A stretch of DNA of 64,000 nt from Verrucomicrobiota bacterium (GCA_022710725.1 JAKLGK010000004.1:248001-312000); one strand, 5' to 3'; numbered from the stretch's first letter, positions 15,702-25,154 are shown. The notes: generated by a model from the letters alone, not told the origin. Translations and numbers: made by a program.

Positions 15702-17417
15702 TCAACCGGCGGAGCGCGTGACGCGGAGCGTTTCCAGGCGGTTCAGCGCGGCCGCGACCTCGAACCGGCGCGGCCGGGCCAGGTCGCCCCGCAGGTCGCG
15801 CGTCAGCGACTCGAGCCCTTCCGTGCTCAAGTCGCGGTCCACGAGGTCCAGGATCTCCCGCACGGGCCGGGGCTCGTCCAGGTAGCGCAGCTTGGCGTAG
15901 TAGAGAATGCGCCCGATGGTGCGGGCCTGGTACACGTCCGCCAGTTGCGGCAGGCCGGACAGGTCCACGACCGAGCGGCCGAAGACCAGCGTCCGGATGT
16001 CCGGCGCGGAGATCACGGCGTCGTACCTTTCCTGGCTCGGATCGATGCTGATCGGAACGATGTTGCGGACCGGCTCGGCCATGGCGGCCACTTCCGCCGC
16101 GGAACCCGGAGCCGGCGGAGCGGGGATGGCGAGGTCGCGGGCCTGCTGGGTCACGTTGCTGACCTTGAAGCCCTCGACCAGCAGCACGGTATCGGCAACG
16201 GGGAGGAACTCCGCCACCGCGGCCGCGCCGGCCACGATGATCGACACGCCGAGTTCGTCCACCATCTGCCGCGCCCGCCAGGCCAGCGGGATAACCTGTC
16301 GCTTGGCCGCCGGGAGCAGCGACGAAGCGGAGCCGCCGGCGAGGAATTCCGCGGCGGACGCGGACTCCTCGAAAAGCAGCACGCGCGCGCCGGCCTCGAT
16401 CGCCTCCACGGTGCCGGCGATCTGCGCCGCGCAGGCGTCCGCCGAAGCGCAGGTGAACTGCTTGACGCTGGCGCAGACGGGATGCTCGCGCAGGAAGGCG
16501 CTGACATCGACCTGCTGGACGCTCCGGCCGGCCTCGGCGACGATCTGCACGGTGTCCGGCAGGGACACGACCCACTCGCGCCCGTCGCCGGGGACGTGGT
16601 TGTAGATGCCGGCGGCGAGGGCCCGCACGAGATCGACGCGGCCCGAGTAGCGGTCGCCGAGGATCACGGTGATGCCGGCCGGGATACCGAAGCCGCGGAC
16701 GCGGCCGGCGTTGGGCACATCGACCTCGACGGCGAGCGGGTCGTCGATCGCCAGCGGCGTCATCTGCTCGTAGTCCGGCATGTCGGTGTCGCCCGCGCGG
16801 GCCAGCAGGGCGCCCTCTCCGACGAATCCCACCCAGCCGCGCGTCGGCAGCACCTGGCGGACCTGATCGGCGTCCTCCATGAGGTTGACGAAGTCCTCGA
16901 CCTCGCGCTGGTTCAGGTTGCAGAAGATCAGGCTCGCGTTGACGACGCCGGGCAGGTCCTCGAAGAAGATTTCGCGGGCGCTATCCGCGGCCACGCAGCC
17001 GTGGCGGGACGGCAGGTCCACGTACAGGCGGGCCTCGATGTACTCGTCCGTCACGACCAGCGAGGTGCGGGGCAGGATCGCCTGGCCGGGGGCATACAGC
17101 GGGATCCGGCGGCGCGAGATGCCCTCCTTGTCGTACCGCGCGAGGCTCTCGAGGCGCGCGGACAGCTTGCGGACGAGGAAGTCCTCCAGCGCGGTCCGGC
17201 GGACCGGCGTGTTCATGAGGTGGGCGGGGAATCCGGCGATGACCTGGGGCACGCGGGTGAGCACCAGCGTGGACTGGCCGGCGGCCGCGTCCTGGATCTG
17301 GTTGATCTTGAGGACATAGCGGGTGAAGTCGAAATCGCCGATCAACTTGGCGTATTCCCGGTACTCCTTGCCCTCGATTTCCATCAGCAACCCGTAGAAC
17401 TCTTCCTTGTCTCTCAT
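15702..17417 (-). CDS. ABC-class ATPase family protein with degenerate nucleotide motifs
   Basis: A 571-residue protein matching the COG3044/ABC_ATPase family over its whole length; segments such as YNHVPGDGREWVV, VQIVAEAGRSVQQVDVSAFL and VEAIEAGARVLL fit the family. The nucleotide-binding motifs are lost: the Walker A position (about 254-262) reads GDRYSGRVD instead of GGGxHGKST, the signature region (about 322-330) reads TCASADACA instead of ASGSTSQAA, and Walker B (about 346-352) reads VLLFEES instead of LLLIDED. The fold is probably kept but ATP hydrolysis is unlikely. The start ATG follows AAAAGGAAA. It lies between a zinc-ribbon protein and dtd in one operon. The family's role is not well defined. 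Confidence 0.82.
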   Translation of the reverse strand: MRDKEEFYGLLMEIEGKEYREYAKLIGDFDFTRYVLKINQIQDAAAGQSTLVLTRVPQVIAGFPAHLMNTPVRRTALEDFLVRKLSARLESLARYDKEGISRRRIPLYAPGQAILPRTSLVVTDEYIEARLYVDLPSRHGCVAADSAREIFFEDLPGVVNASLIFCNLNQREVEDFVNLMEDADQVRQVLPTRGWVGFVGEGALLARAGDTDMPDYEQMTPLAIDDPLAVEVDVPNAGRVRGFGIPAGITVILGDRYSGRVDLVRALAAGIYNHVPGDGREWVVSLPDTVQIVAEAGRSVQQVDVSAFLREHPVCASVKQFTCASADACAAQIAGTVEAIEAGARVLLFEESASAAEFLAGGSASSLLPAAKRQVIPLAWRARQMVDELGVSIIVAGAAAVAEFLPVADTVLLVEGFKVSNVTQQARDLAIPAPPAPGSAAEVAAMAEPVRNIVPISIDPSQERYDAVISAPDIRTLVFGRSVVDLSGLPQLADVYQARTIGRILYYAKLRYLDEPRPVREILDLVDRDLSTEGLESLTRDLRGDLARPRRFEVAAALNRLETLRVTRSAG

Positions 17418-17451
17418 CGTCGTTTCCTTTTCAGCTACGGCTTTCCCCGAC

Positions 17452-18135
17452 TCACGAATCGGTGGCCACGCGAACCAGGCCCCCCCCCACATCGACGCGC
17501 TGGAGGCCGTCGAGCACGGTCCGCTCGCGCTCCATGCCCGAGAACATCAACTCGACGCGCCGGACCATCCAATGCGCCGCCACGCCGGGCAACGGCAGAT
17601 GCCCCCACCGGGCGCCGCGCACATCGAATGCGAAAGGGCCTCCGCCCGCGCGCGGGAGCCCGGCGATCTCGTAGGACATCCGCAGCGGGCCCCAGAGCGC
17701 GACGACGGTGACGGTGACCCCCTCGGGTCGGAACCGCAGGTTGATCTCGCCGATCCCCAGCTTGCTCAAGCCCTCCGAACTGGACAACTCGGGATGCTCC
17801 TTGAGGACTTCCGCCAGGTACGCGTTCACCTCGGCCTCGGAAAAGGTCTGCACGACCATCACCCTGCGCTCCACGGCCTCGGACAGCAGGCGCAGTTTGC
17901 CGTAGTAGGCCACGGCCTCGGCGCGCCCGCCCACGGCCCCCTGGGGTTTTACAGGCCAGAGGAGCAGGCCCACCCCGGCGAGGATCAGGACCTGGACGAT
18001 CCGCGTGAGGAAGCGGCCCCAGCGCACCGGCTCCCTCCACGCCTTGCCGTCCAGGTTCAACTTGGCGCCGCAGTTCGAGCAAAAAAGGCGGGTGGGCTCG
18101 TTTTCTTTTCCGCAGCGGGAGCACGCGATTTTCAT
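17452..18135 (-). CDS. Zinc-ribbon membrane protein of unknown function
   Basis: A 227-residue protein beginning with a zinc ribbon (CSRCGKENEPTRLFCSNCGAKL), then a single membrane helix near 50-66 (IVQVLILAGVGLLLWPV) and an extracytoplasmic domain of about 150 residues with a FSEAEVNAYLAEVL segment and beta-rich sequence. The start lies five bases after the fmdB stop; a longer in-frame start lies inside fmdB and is a shadow. Operon member between fmdB and the ABC-class ATPase. No family recognised. Confidence 0.75.
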   Translation of the reverse strand: MKIACSRCGKENEPTRLFCSNCGAKLNLDGKAWREPVRWGRFLTRIVQVLILAGVGLLLWPVKPQGAVGGRAEAVAYYGKLRLLSEAVERRVMVVQTFSEAEVNAYLAEVLKEHPELSSSEGLSKLGIGEINLRFRPEGVTVTVVALWGPLRMSYEIAGLPRAGGGPFAFDVRGARWGHLPLPGVAAHWMVRRVELMFSGMERERTVLDGLQRVDVGGGLVRVATDS

Positions 18136-18140
18136 GAAGA

Positions 18141-18431
18141 TCAACCGGCCTTGCTTTTCGTGGTGTCGCCCTTGGCGGCGCTTCCCGCGGCCGGGGCGGC
18201 CTTCGTCGATTCGCCCGATTTGTCGGCGCGGGCCGCTTTCCGGTACCCGGCGCTGCGGTAATCCGTCGCGTAAAAGCCCGCTCCCCGGAAGAGGATGCCG
18301 GCGCCGCCCCCGGGAAGCCGCTCGATCTTCCCGCGGCACCGGGGACACCGCTGCAGCGGCCGATCCTTCATGGCCTGGAACTTCTCGAACCGGTGGCCGC
18401 ACCGGCGGCACTCGTACTCATACGTCGGCAT
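18141..18431 (-). CDS. FmdB-family zinc-ribbon protein
   Basis: A 96-residue protein starting PTYEYECRRCGHRFE with a second CPRCRGKIERL, the CxxC...CxxC zinc ribbon of the FmdB regulatory-protein family. After the ribbon, GAGILFRGAGFYATDYR is also typical. The last 30 residues are a Lys/Ala/Ser-rich tail. The family is thought to be regulatory, but its targets are not defined. First gene of a five-gene minus-strand operon with a near-consensus promoter and an 80-base leader. Confidence 0.88.
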   Translation of the reverse strand: MPTYEYECRRCGHRFEKFQAMKDRPLQRCPRCRGKIERLPGGGAGILFRGAGFYATDYRSAGYRKAARADKSGESTKAAPAAGSAAKGDTTKSKAG

Positions 18432-18520
18432 TGCCCATGCTCCGGAAAACGGAAAACCTCTCGTTCGAGGACGCCGGTCGCATCGGCCCTTGTCCCCTTT
18501 TCATCCGCTTGTCGTGCGAT

Positions 18521-18549
18521 AATCTAGTGAGGAGGCGGCGGTTTGTCAA
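18521..18549 (-). promoter_or_regulatory. Promoter of the fmdB operon
   Basis: TTGACA (18544-18549), 17 bases, TAGATT (18521-18526) on the minus strand. Predicted start near 18514, giving an 80-base leader before fmdB. It is divergent from the prenyl synthase promoter 22 bases away. Confidence 0.75.
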
Positions 18550-18570
18550 TTGCACTGCGCCCGTCTGTTC

Positions 18571-18599
18571 TTAACACCGGGCGGCCGGGGTGATATAGT
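18571..18599 (+). promoter_or_regulatory. Promoter of the prenyl synthase gene, predicted leaderless
   Basis: TTAACA (18571-18576), 17 bases, TATAGT (18594-18599). The standard start position, seven bases past the -10 box, is the A of the ATG itself. No SD sequence is present. Confidence 0.7.
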
Positions 18600-18605
18600 T
18601 AAACC

Positions 18606-19490
18606 ATGTTCGACGTCGAAGCCTACATGGGGGCGCACCGGTCCCGGATCGAAAAGGAGCTCGACCGGTACCTGCCGCCCGCCGCGACGCGGCCTGCCGT
18701 GCTCCACGAGGCCATGCGCTACAGCGTCTTCGCCGGGGGCAAGCGGCTCCGGCCGATCCTGTGCGTGGCGACCTGCGAGGCGGTCGGCGGCAGCGCCGAA
18801 CCGGCGTGGCTGCCGGCCGCGGCGCTGGAGCTGATGCACACCTACACGCTCATCCACGACGACCTGCCGGCCATGGACAACGACGTGCTGCGCCGCGGGA
18901 AACCGACCTGCCACGTCGTGTTCGGCGAGGCGAACGCCATCCTGGCCGGGGACGCGCTGCTGACGCTGGCCTTTGAATGGATGGCGCGCAGTCTCCCCCC
19001 TCCGCCCTACCAGCCCGGTCATTACGTCCTCGAATTGGCGGAGGCCGCCGGGAGCCTGGGGGTCATCGGGGGGCAGGTGGAGGACCTGGCGGCGGAGGGG
19101 CAGCCGCCCACGGCGGAGCTCGTCGAGCACATTCACCAGCGCAAGACCGCGGCGCTGATCCGGGCGTCGATCCGCATCGGCGCGGCGGCGGGGCGCGCCA
19201 CCGAGGAGGAGTTTAACGCGCTCACGCTGTATGGAGGCGACATCGGGCTGGCCTACCAGATCACGGACGACATCCTCGACGCCACGGCCACGACGGAATC
19301 GCTGGGCAAGACGGCGGGCAAGGACCAGGCGCGGAGGAAGTGCACCTGGGTCGAGGTTTTCGGCCTGGAGGCCTCCTGGCAGAAAGCCCATGCCCTGGCC
19401 GACCGCGCCATCGAGGCCCTCAAGCCGCTGCACCGGAAAGGCGAGGCCCTGAAGTCCCTCGCCCATTTCCTCGTCAACCGGGAATCCTAG
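18606..19490 (+). CDS. ispA: Polyprenyl (farnesyl/geranylgeranyl) diphosphate synthase
   Basis: A 294-residue enzyme that condenses isopentenyl diphosphate with allylic diphosphates to make C15-C20 precursors of quinones and other isoprenoids. Both aspartate-rich motifs are present: DDLPAMD at 85-91 followed by RRGKP, and DDILD at 221-225. The GKRLRP substrate-binding motif is at 45-50. The residues before the first motif (MHTYTLIH) suit a short-chain enzyme, but chain length cannot be settled by eye. The motif after the second aspartate cluster reads GKDQARRKCT, more basic than usual. The ATG lies directly at the predicted transcription start, with no SD. Confidence 0.9.
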   Translation: MFDVEAYMGAHRSRIEKELDRYLPPAATRPAVLHEAMRYSVFAGGKRLRPILCVATCEAVGGSAEPAWLPAAALELMHTYTLIHDDLPAMDNDVLRRGKPTCHVVFGEANAILAGDALLTLAFEWMARSLPPPPYQPGHYVLELAEAAGSLGVIGGQVEDLAAEGQPPTAELVEHIHQRKTAALIRASIRIGAAAGRATEEEFNALTLYGGDIGLAYQITDDILDATATTESLGKTAGKDQARRKCTWVEVFGLEASWQKAHALADRAIEALKPLHRKGEALKSLAHFLVNRES

Positions 19491-19579
19491 TCCGCCGCCC
19501 CGGCCGCCGCCGTCGGACCGGCATCCCGTCCTTCCGCTCCGGCCCTCCTTCCCTCCCCGCGCGATCCCGAAGGCTACGC

Positions 19580-19605
19580 ACCTTATGCGCATATGCGCAT
19601 AAGGT
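19580..19605. terminator. 26-base perfect palindrome between convergent genes
   Basis: The half-site ACCTTATGCGCAT is followed directly by its reverse complement, without loop bases. It lies 90 bases after the prenyl synthase stop and 75 bases after the purU stop, so it could act as a bidirectional terminator. It has no clear T-run. Confidence 0.55.
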
Positions 19606-19680
19606 AATCAGGCGGCCTGCAAGCGCGCGGCCGGGATCGGCTTCATGGAATGATCGGGCGCGCGGCGGCGCGGCAGGCGA

Positions 19681-20535
<855 letters not shown>

Positions 20536-20546
20536 GGACTGCTGCT

Positions 20547-20574
20547 ATTCTACCGGATGGGCAGGGACGTTCAA
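20547..20574 (-). promoter_or_regulatory. Promoter of purU, predicted near-leaderless
   Basis: On the minus strand TTGAAC (20569-20574), 16 bases, TAGAAT (20547-20552). The predicted start is about five bases before the purU GTG. The -35 box overlaps the SD of the divergent gnd gene. Confidence 0.65.
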
Positions 20575-20586
20575 GGAGCTACGCGC

Positions 20587-22038
20587 ATGAGCACGGCGGA
20601 TATCGGGCTGGTCGGACTCGCGGTCATGGGGGAGAACCTGATCCTCAACATGGAAAGCCGCGGCTTCACGGTGGCCTGCTATAACCGGACGGCCTCGAAG
20701 GTGGAGGCCTTCGTGCAGGGCCGCGCCCGCGGCAAGAAAATCATCGGCTGCGCCACGCTCGAGGATTTCTGCCGCGCCCTCCGCCGGCCCCGCAAGGTCA
20801 TGCTGATGATCAAGGCCGGCGCGGCCGTCGACGCCCAGATCGAGGCGCTCCTCCCGCACCTGGAAGCCGGCGACGTGATCATCGACGGCGGCAACAGCCT
20901 GTTCTCGGATTCGCGGCGGCGCGCGGCGTTCCTGGCGGCCCGCGGCCTTCTCTTCGTCGGCACGGGCGTGTCCGGCGGCGAGGAGGGCGCGCTGACCGGG
21001 CCCAGCATCATGCCCGGCGGACACGAGCAGGCGTGGCCGCTGCTGCGGCCCATCTTCCAGGCCATCGCCGCCCGCGTGGACAACGCGCCCTGCTGCGAGT
21101 GGATCGGGGCCGACGGCGCTGGGCACTTCGTGAAGATGGTCCACAACGGCATCGAGTACGGCGACATGCAGATGATCGCCGAGGCCTACGCGCTGCTCAA
21201 GGGCGCGCTGGACCTGCCGGCGGACGAGCTGTCCGCCGTGTTCCGCGAGTGGAACGCCGACGAACTCAACAGCTACCTGGTCGAGATCACCGCGGACATC
21301 CTGGCCAAGAAGGACGACGAGACCGGCCGCCCGCTGCTCGACCTGATCCTGGACAGCGCCGGGCAGAAAGGGACCGGCAAGTGGACCAGCCAGACCGCGC
21401 TGGACCTCGGCGCGGCCGCGCCGACCATGGCGGAGGCCGTGTTCGCCCGCTGCCTGTCCGCCCTCAAGGACGAGCGCATGGAGGCCTCCGCGCACCTCGC
21501 CGGCCCCGGCCGGAAAAGCGTGGGCCACCGCATCGCCTTCATCGAGGTCGTCCGCCGGGCCCTCTACGCCAGCAAGATATGCTCCTACGCGCAGGGGTTC
21601 CAGATCATGCGCGCGGCGGCGGCGGAGTACGGCTGGACGCTGAACTACGGGGCCATCGCCGTGATCTGGCGCGGCGGCTGCATCATCCGCGCGCAGTTCC
21701 TCGGCCGGATCAAGGACGCCTTCGAGAAGCAGCCGGACCTCTCGAACCTCCTCGTGGCCCCCTACTTCCAGAAGGCCCTCAAGCGCTGCCAGGGCGGCTG
21801 GCGCCGGGCCGTGACGGCGGCGGTGAAACTCGGCATCCCCGTCCCGGCCTTCTCCAGCGCCCTCGCCTACTACGACGCGTACCGGAGCGAGCGGCTGCCG
21901 GCCAATCTCCTGCAGGCCCAGCGGGATTACTTCGGAGCCCACACCTATGAACGCATCGACAAACCGCGCGGACAGTTCTTCCATACCAACTGGACGGGGC
22001 GCGGCGGCACGACCGCCTCGACGACCTACGAGGTGTGA
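20587..22038 (+). CDS. gnd: 6-phosphogluconate dehydrogenase (decarboxylating)
   Basis: A 483-residue cytoplasmic enzyme that converts 6-phosphogluconate to ribulose 5-phosphate and CO2 with NADP+ reduction, in the oxidative pentose phosphate pathway. The NADP-binding start is GLVGLAVMGENLILNMESRG, with YNRT. Catalytic segments follow: GVSGGEEGALTGPSIMPGG, then FVKMVHNGIEYGDMQ, and KGTGKWT later. The start is fixed by AAGGAG nine bases upstream; the frame stays open for 295 codons before that, as a shadow of purU. The next gene overlaps its last 92 bases. Confidence 0.96.
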   Translation: MSTADIGLVGLAVMGENLILNMESRGFTVACYNRTASKVEAFVQGRARGKKIIGCATLEDFCRALRRPRKVMLMIKAGAAVDAQIEALLPHLEAGDVIIDGGNSLFSDSRRRAAFLAARGLLFVGTGVSGGEEGALTGPSIMPGGHEQAWPLLRPIFQAIAARVDNAPCCEWIGADGAGHFVKMVHNGIEYGDMQMIAEAYALLKGALDLPADELSAVFREWNADELNSYLVEITADILAKKDDETGRPLLDLILDSAGQKGTGKWTSQTALDLGAAAPTMAEAVFARCLSALKDERMEASAHLAGPGRKSVGHRIAFIEVVRRALYASKICSYAQGFQIMRAAAAEYGWTLNYGAIAVIWRGGCIIRAQFLGRIKDAFEKQPDLSNLLVAPYFQKALKRCQGGWRRAVTAAVKLGIPVPAFSSALAYYDAYRSERLPANLLQAQRDYFGAHTYERIDKPRGQFFHTNWTGRGGTTASTTYEV

Positions 22039-23146
22039 AGCCCCGCGGCTCGCGCTGGTCCTGGCCGCGCTCGCGCTGGCGGCGGACGGGCGGACCTGGA
22101 CGAGCCGATCGGGCTCGCAGATCGAGGCCGACCTGGAATCCGTCCAGGGCGAGTTCGCCGTGCTCCGGGCCGCCGACGGGCGCCAGTTCAAGATCCAGGT
22201 CGCGCAGTTGAGCGACGCGGACCAGGCGTTCGTGCGCGAGAGCGCGGCGTCCCCCGTCCCGGCCCCGGCCGGCGAGCCGGCGGCGACCCCCGCTCCGCCC
22301 CCCGCCGCCCCGCCCGCAGAATCCGCGGGGACGGCGGACCCGGCCACGGCCTGGATCGCCTTCACAGCGCCCGATCCCATGACCTCGGACAAGTTCCCCG
22401 GCCTCGTGGCGACCAACCTCCCCCGCATGATGCTCGTCGGCCTCCAGTACGGCCCGGCGAAGACCGAGGTTCTGTACTGCGCGTTTGAGACAACCGATCC
22501 CCAGCAGCCTCCGTCCGCGCTGCACCTCTACAGCCCGGCGGCGGAGGGCTACACGCGGACGGTCACGCTCCAGGGCACACGCCGGAAGGTGGAGGAATCC
22601 CGCGTCACGGGGTACAAGGACGTGCGGCTCAAGGCGGCCTTCGGGGACGTCCAGGTGAGCGCGACCATCGAGTTCATCTGCGGAATCGGCCGCAGCGACA
22701 CGGTCCTGCTGAATGCCGCGGTCCAGCTCGCGCGCGGCGGCGCCGCGTCCTCCTGCCTGCTCGGCGGGTACCTGAACAACGATTTCGTTTACGGGGCGGG
22801 AACGATCCCCATCCTGCCGCTGCTGGGCAAACCCTCCCTCGAGGTGAAGACCTGGATGATGCACGGACCGGTGCTGACGGGATTCGGACAGGTGGGTAAG
22901 TTGAGCGTGATCCCGAAGACCGGCATGGCCTCGACCCTCGCCGTCGAGGTCACCGAGCGCGAGTCGGGCCGCAGCCTCGACCGGTTGAAGGGGGAATTCA
23001 ACGAGAAGAAGTTCTCGGCCGGGCAACCGGACCGCACAATCAATGTTTCCCTCCAGCTCGAACAGGGCAAGAAAGTCGCCGTGAAATCGGTGATGGACCT
23101 CGGCCCGGCGCTGGGCAAGGCCGAAAAAACCTCCCATTTCTATTGA
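21947..23146 (+). CDS. SHD1-domain exported protein
   Basis: About 399 residues. After a basic N-terminal 34 residues comes a hydrophobic signal-like stretch (LALVLAALALAADG), then an SHD1-like domain (RTWTSRSGSQIEADLESVQG to VAQLSDADQAFV), a Pro/Ala linker near 105-125, and a beta-rich domain of about 250 residues that I do not recognise. SHD1 is common in exported proteins of planctomycetes and verrucomicrobia. The only ATG in frame before the signal overlaps gnd by 92 bases. If that start is wrong, a non-ATG start after the gnd stop would be needed, but I see no GTG or TTG in frame there. Confidence 0.72.
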   Translation: MNASTNRADSSSIPTGRGAAARPPRRPTRCEAPRLALVLAALALAADGRTWTSRSGSQIEADLESVQGEFAVLRAADGRQFKIQVAQLSDADQAFVRESAASPVPAPAGEPAATPAPPPAAPPAESAGTADPATAWIAFTAPDPMTSDKFPGLVATNLPRMMLVGLQYGPAKTEVLYCAFETTDPQQPPSALHLYSPAAEGYTRTVTLQGTRRKVEESRVTGYKDVRLKAAFGDVQVSATIEFICGIGRSDTVLLNAAVQLARGGAASSCLLGGYLNNDFVYGAGTIPILPLLGKPSLEVKTWMMHGPVLTGFGQVGKLSVIPKTGMASTLAVEVTERESGRSLDRLKGEFNEKKFSAGQPDRTINVSLQLEQGKKVAVKSVMDLGPALGKAEKTSHFY

Positions 23147-23164
23147 TCCCGCCGGGCCGTTGCC

Positions 23165-23193
23165 TTGCGGCCCGCGAAGAATTTTGCTATCTG
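23165..23193 (+). promoter_or_regulatory. Promoter of the nfeD-floA cluster
   Basis: TTGCGG, 17 bases, TATCTG, with predicted start near 23200 and a 21-base leader containing AGGAAGGGA before the NfeD start. The -35 box sits in a GC hairpin (CGGGCCG / CGGCCCG) that could end the upstream gene. Confidence 0.5.
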
Positions 23194-23220
23194 TAACGAC
23201 GAACAGGAAGGGAAAAGCAC

Positions 23221-24654
23221 ATGGCCTCCCGCATCAAAGCCGCTATGTTGGCGATCGTCGGGCTGACCGGCCCTGGGCCGGCCATGGCGCAGGACATCGT
23301 CCCCGCGCCGGAACCCGATGTCGTCTACACGATCCCCATCCGCGGGATGATTGAGCCCGCCCTGCTCTACGTCATCCGGCGCGGCGTCCGGGAGGCCGAG
23401 GCCGCCGACGCCCGGGCGATCGTGTTCGTCATGGACACGCCGGGCGGGACCGTGGACGCGGCGGGCGAAATCGTCCGGACCATCACGGGCCTGGACGTCC
23501 CCTCCTATGCCTTCGTCGAGAACCAGGCGTTTTCGGCCGGGGCGATCATCGCGCTGGCGACCAAGCACATCTACATGGCGCCCGGCTCGATCATCGGCGA
23601 CGCGATGCCCATCCTCTCGACCCCGTTCGGCGGCGTGCAGGAGATGTCCGAGGACCTCAAGGAGAAATCCGTCGCCGCCGTGGCCGCGATCATCCGGACG
23701 GCGGCCGAGGCGGGCGGGCACGACAAGGAACTCGCCGAGAAGATGGTGCGGCGCGAATTGGAGTATAAGGTCGGCGACGAGGTGATCAGCCCGGCCGGCC
23801 AACTGCTGACGCTGACCAACGTCGAGGCCGAGCGCGAGGTCGGCGACCCGCCCCGCCCCCTGCTCTCCAGCGGGACGGTCGCGGACCTGGAAGCGATGCT
23901 GCGGGAGGTGGGCCTCGGGAACGCGGCGGTCCGCAGCCTGGAGATCACTTCCGCCGAGCGGGTGGCGCGCTTCATCGCGGCGCTGGCGCCGCTCTTCCTC
24001 ATCGGAGGGCTGCTGGGCATCTACATCGAGATCAAGACGCCGGGGTTCGGGCTGCCCGGCATCCTGGGCATCATCTCCCTGGCCATCTTCTTCTGGGGGC
24101 ACCACATCGCCGGCCTGGCCGGGATGGAGGAACTGCTGATCTTCGCCCTGGGCGCGCTGCTGCTGGCCGCGGAATTGTTCGTGCTCCCGGGCTTCGGCGC
24201 GGTCGGACTCATCGGCATCGCGCTGATCCTGTGGGCGCTGCTGGGCGCCATGATCCAGCGCTATCCCGGCGGGCCCTGGATGCCGGCCTGGCAGCAGGTG
24301 CAGTTCCCGTTGCTCAAGCTGTCCCTGGCCCTGATCGGCACGGCGGCCATCGGCGCCCTGATCGCCCGGCTGCTGCCGTCCTCGCCCGTCTTCCGCCGCC
24401 TCGTGCTGTCCCAGGCCACGCGGCGATCGGAGGGCTTCGCGGCGTCGGAGGACACCCGCTCGCTGGTCGGCCGGACCGGGCGGGCGCTGACCCCGCTGCG
24501 CCCGGCCGGCACCGCGGAGTTCGGCGAGCAGCGGATTGACGTGGTCACGTCCGGGGAATACATTGGCGCGGGTTCGGACGTGCGCGTCGTGGAAAGCCAT
24601 GGCAACCGGATCGTCGTAGAGGCCGTCGGCGGCGGCCCGGCGAGAGGAGTTTGA
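23221..24654 (+). CDS. Long NfeD family membrane serine protease
   Basis: A 477-residue protein. Signal peptide 1-23 (ending AMA), then a ClpP-like protease domain with the MDTPGG oxyanion loop (71-76), nucleophile S105 in NQAFSAGAI, and a candidate general-base lysine (K147 or K149). Four to five membrane helices follow from about 245 to 385, then a cytoplasmic OB-fold NfeD domain to the end. Long NfeD proteins cleave membrane proteins such as stomatin-type SPFH partners and act with flotillins. The start follows AGGAAGGGA. Stop and next start are two bases apart, and floA lies three genes downstream. Confidence 0.9.
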   Translation: MASRIKAAMLAIVGLTGPGPAMAQDIVPAPEPDVVYTIPIRGMIEPALLYVIRRGVREAEAADARAIVFVMDTPGGTVDAAGEIVRTITGLDVPSYAFVENQAFSAGAIIALATKHIYMAPGSIIGDAMPILSTPFGGVQEMSEDLKEKSVAAVAAIIRTAAEAGGHDKELAEKMVRRELEYKVGDEVISPAGQLLTLTNVEAEREVGDPPRPLLSSGTVADLEAMLREVGLGNAAVRSLEITSAERVARFIAALAPLFLIGGLLGIYIEIKTPGFGLPGILGIISLAIFFWGHHIAGLAGMEELLIFALGALLLAAELFVLPGFGAVGLIGIALILWALLGAMIQRYPGGPWMPAWQQVQFPLLKLSLALIGTAAIGALIARLLPSSPVFRRLVLSQATRRSEGFAASEDTRSLVGRTGRALTPLRPAGTAEFGEQRIDVVTSGEYIGAGSDVRVVESHGNRIVVEAVGGGPARGV

Positions 24655-24656
24655 CT

Positions 24657-25154
24657 ATGGATCAAACCATCCTGATCTACATCATCCTGCTGCTGGCCGG
24701 ACTGCTCCTGATCGGCATCGAGATTTTCGTCCCGGGCGGGGTCATCGGGGCGCTCGGCGCCCTTGCGCTGATCGTGGCCATGTTCCTCGGGTTCAAGGCG
24801 TTCGAACCGCCGGGCGGCATCATCAGCGCCCTGGCCATCGTCCTCCTCACCGGGCTGGGCACGGCCCTCTGGATCCGCTTCTTCCCGAGAACTTCGGCGG
24901 GACGACACCTGACCCTTTCCCAGGACGGGCGTGATTTCAAGTCGGCTCCCCCGGAACTCAAGGAGTGGGTCGGCCGGGAGGGCATCGCGCACAGCACGCT
25001 CCGGCCCGGCGGGATCGCCCTCATCGACGGGCACCGGGTGGACGTGATCGCCGAGGGCCGCTGGATCGAGAGCGGCCGCCGCATCCGCGTGCTGAACGTC
25101 GAGGGGACGCGCGTGATCGTACGGGACATCGCGGACCAGGAAAAAACCTCATGA
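24657..25154 (+). CDS. Short NfeD family membrane protein
   Basis: A 165-residue protein with two to three membrane helices in the first 75 residues (LIYIILLLAGLLLIGIEIFVPGG motif region; GALGALALIVAMFLGF; ISALAIVLLTGLGTALW) and a C-terminal OB-fold NfeD domain (EWVGREGIAHSTLRPGGIALI ... GRRIRVLNVEG). It lacks a protease domain, as expected of the truncated class that partners flotillin. The start ATG follows GAGGAG; a TTG two codons earlier overlaps the previous stop. The stop overlaps the next ATG. Confidence 0.9.
   Translation: MDQTILIYIILLLAGLLLIGIEIFVPGGVIGALGALALIVAMFLGFKAFEPPGGIISALAIVLLTGLGTALWIRFFPRTSAGRHLTLSQDGRDFKSAPPELKEWVGREGIAHSTLRPGGIALIDGHRVDVIAEGRWIESGRRIRVLNVEGTRVIVRDIADQEKTS

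Noticed and set aside
15702..17417. Calling the degenerate ABC-class gene a pseudogene
   Set aside because: The frame is intact over full length, has an SD, and sits in a tight operon; only the catalytic motifs are changed.
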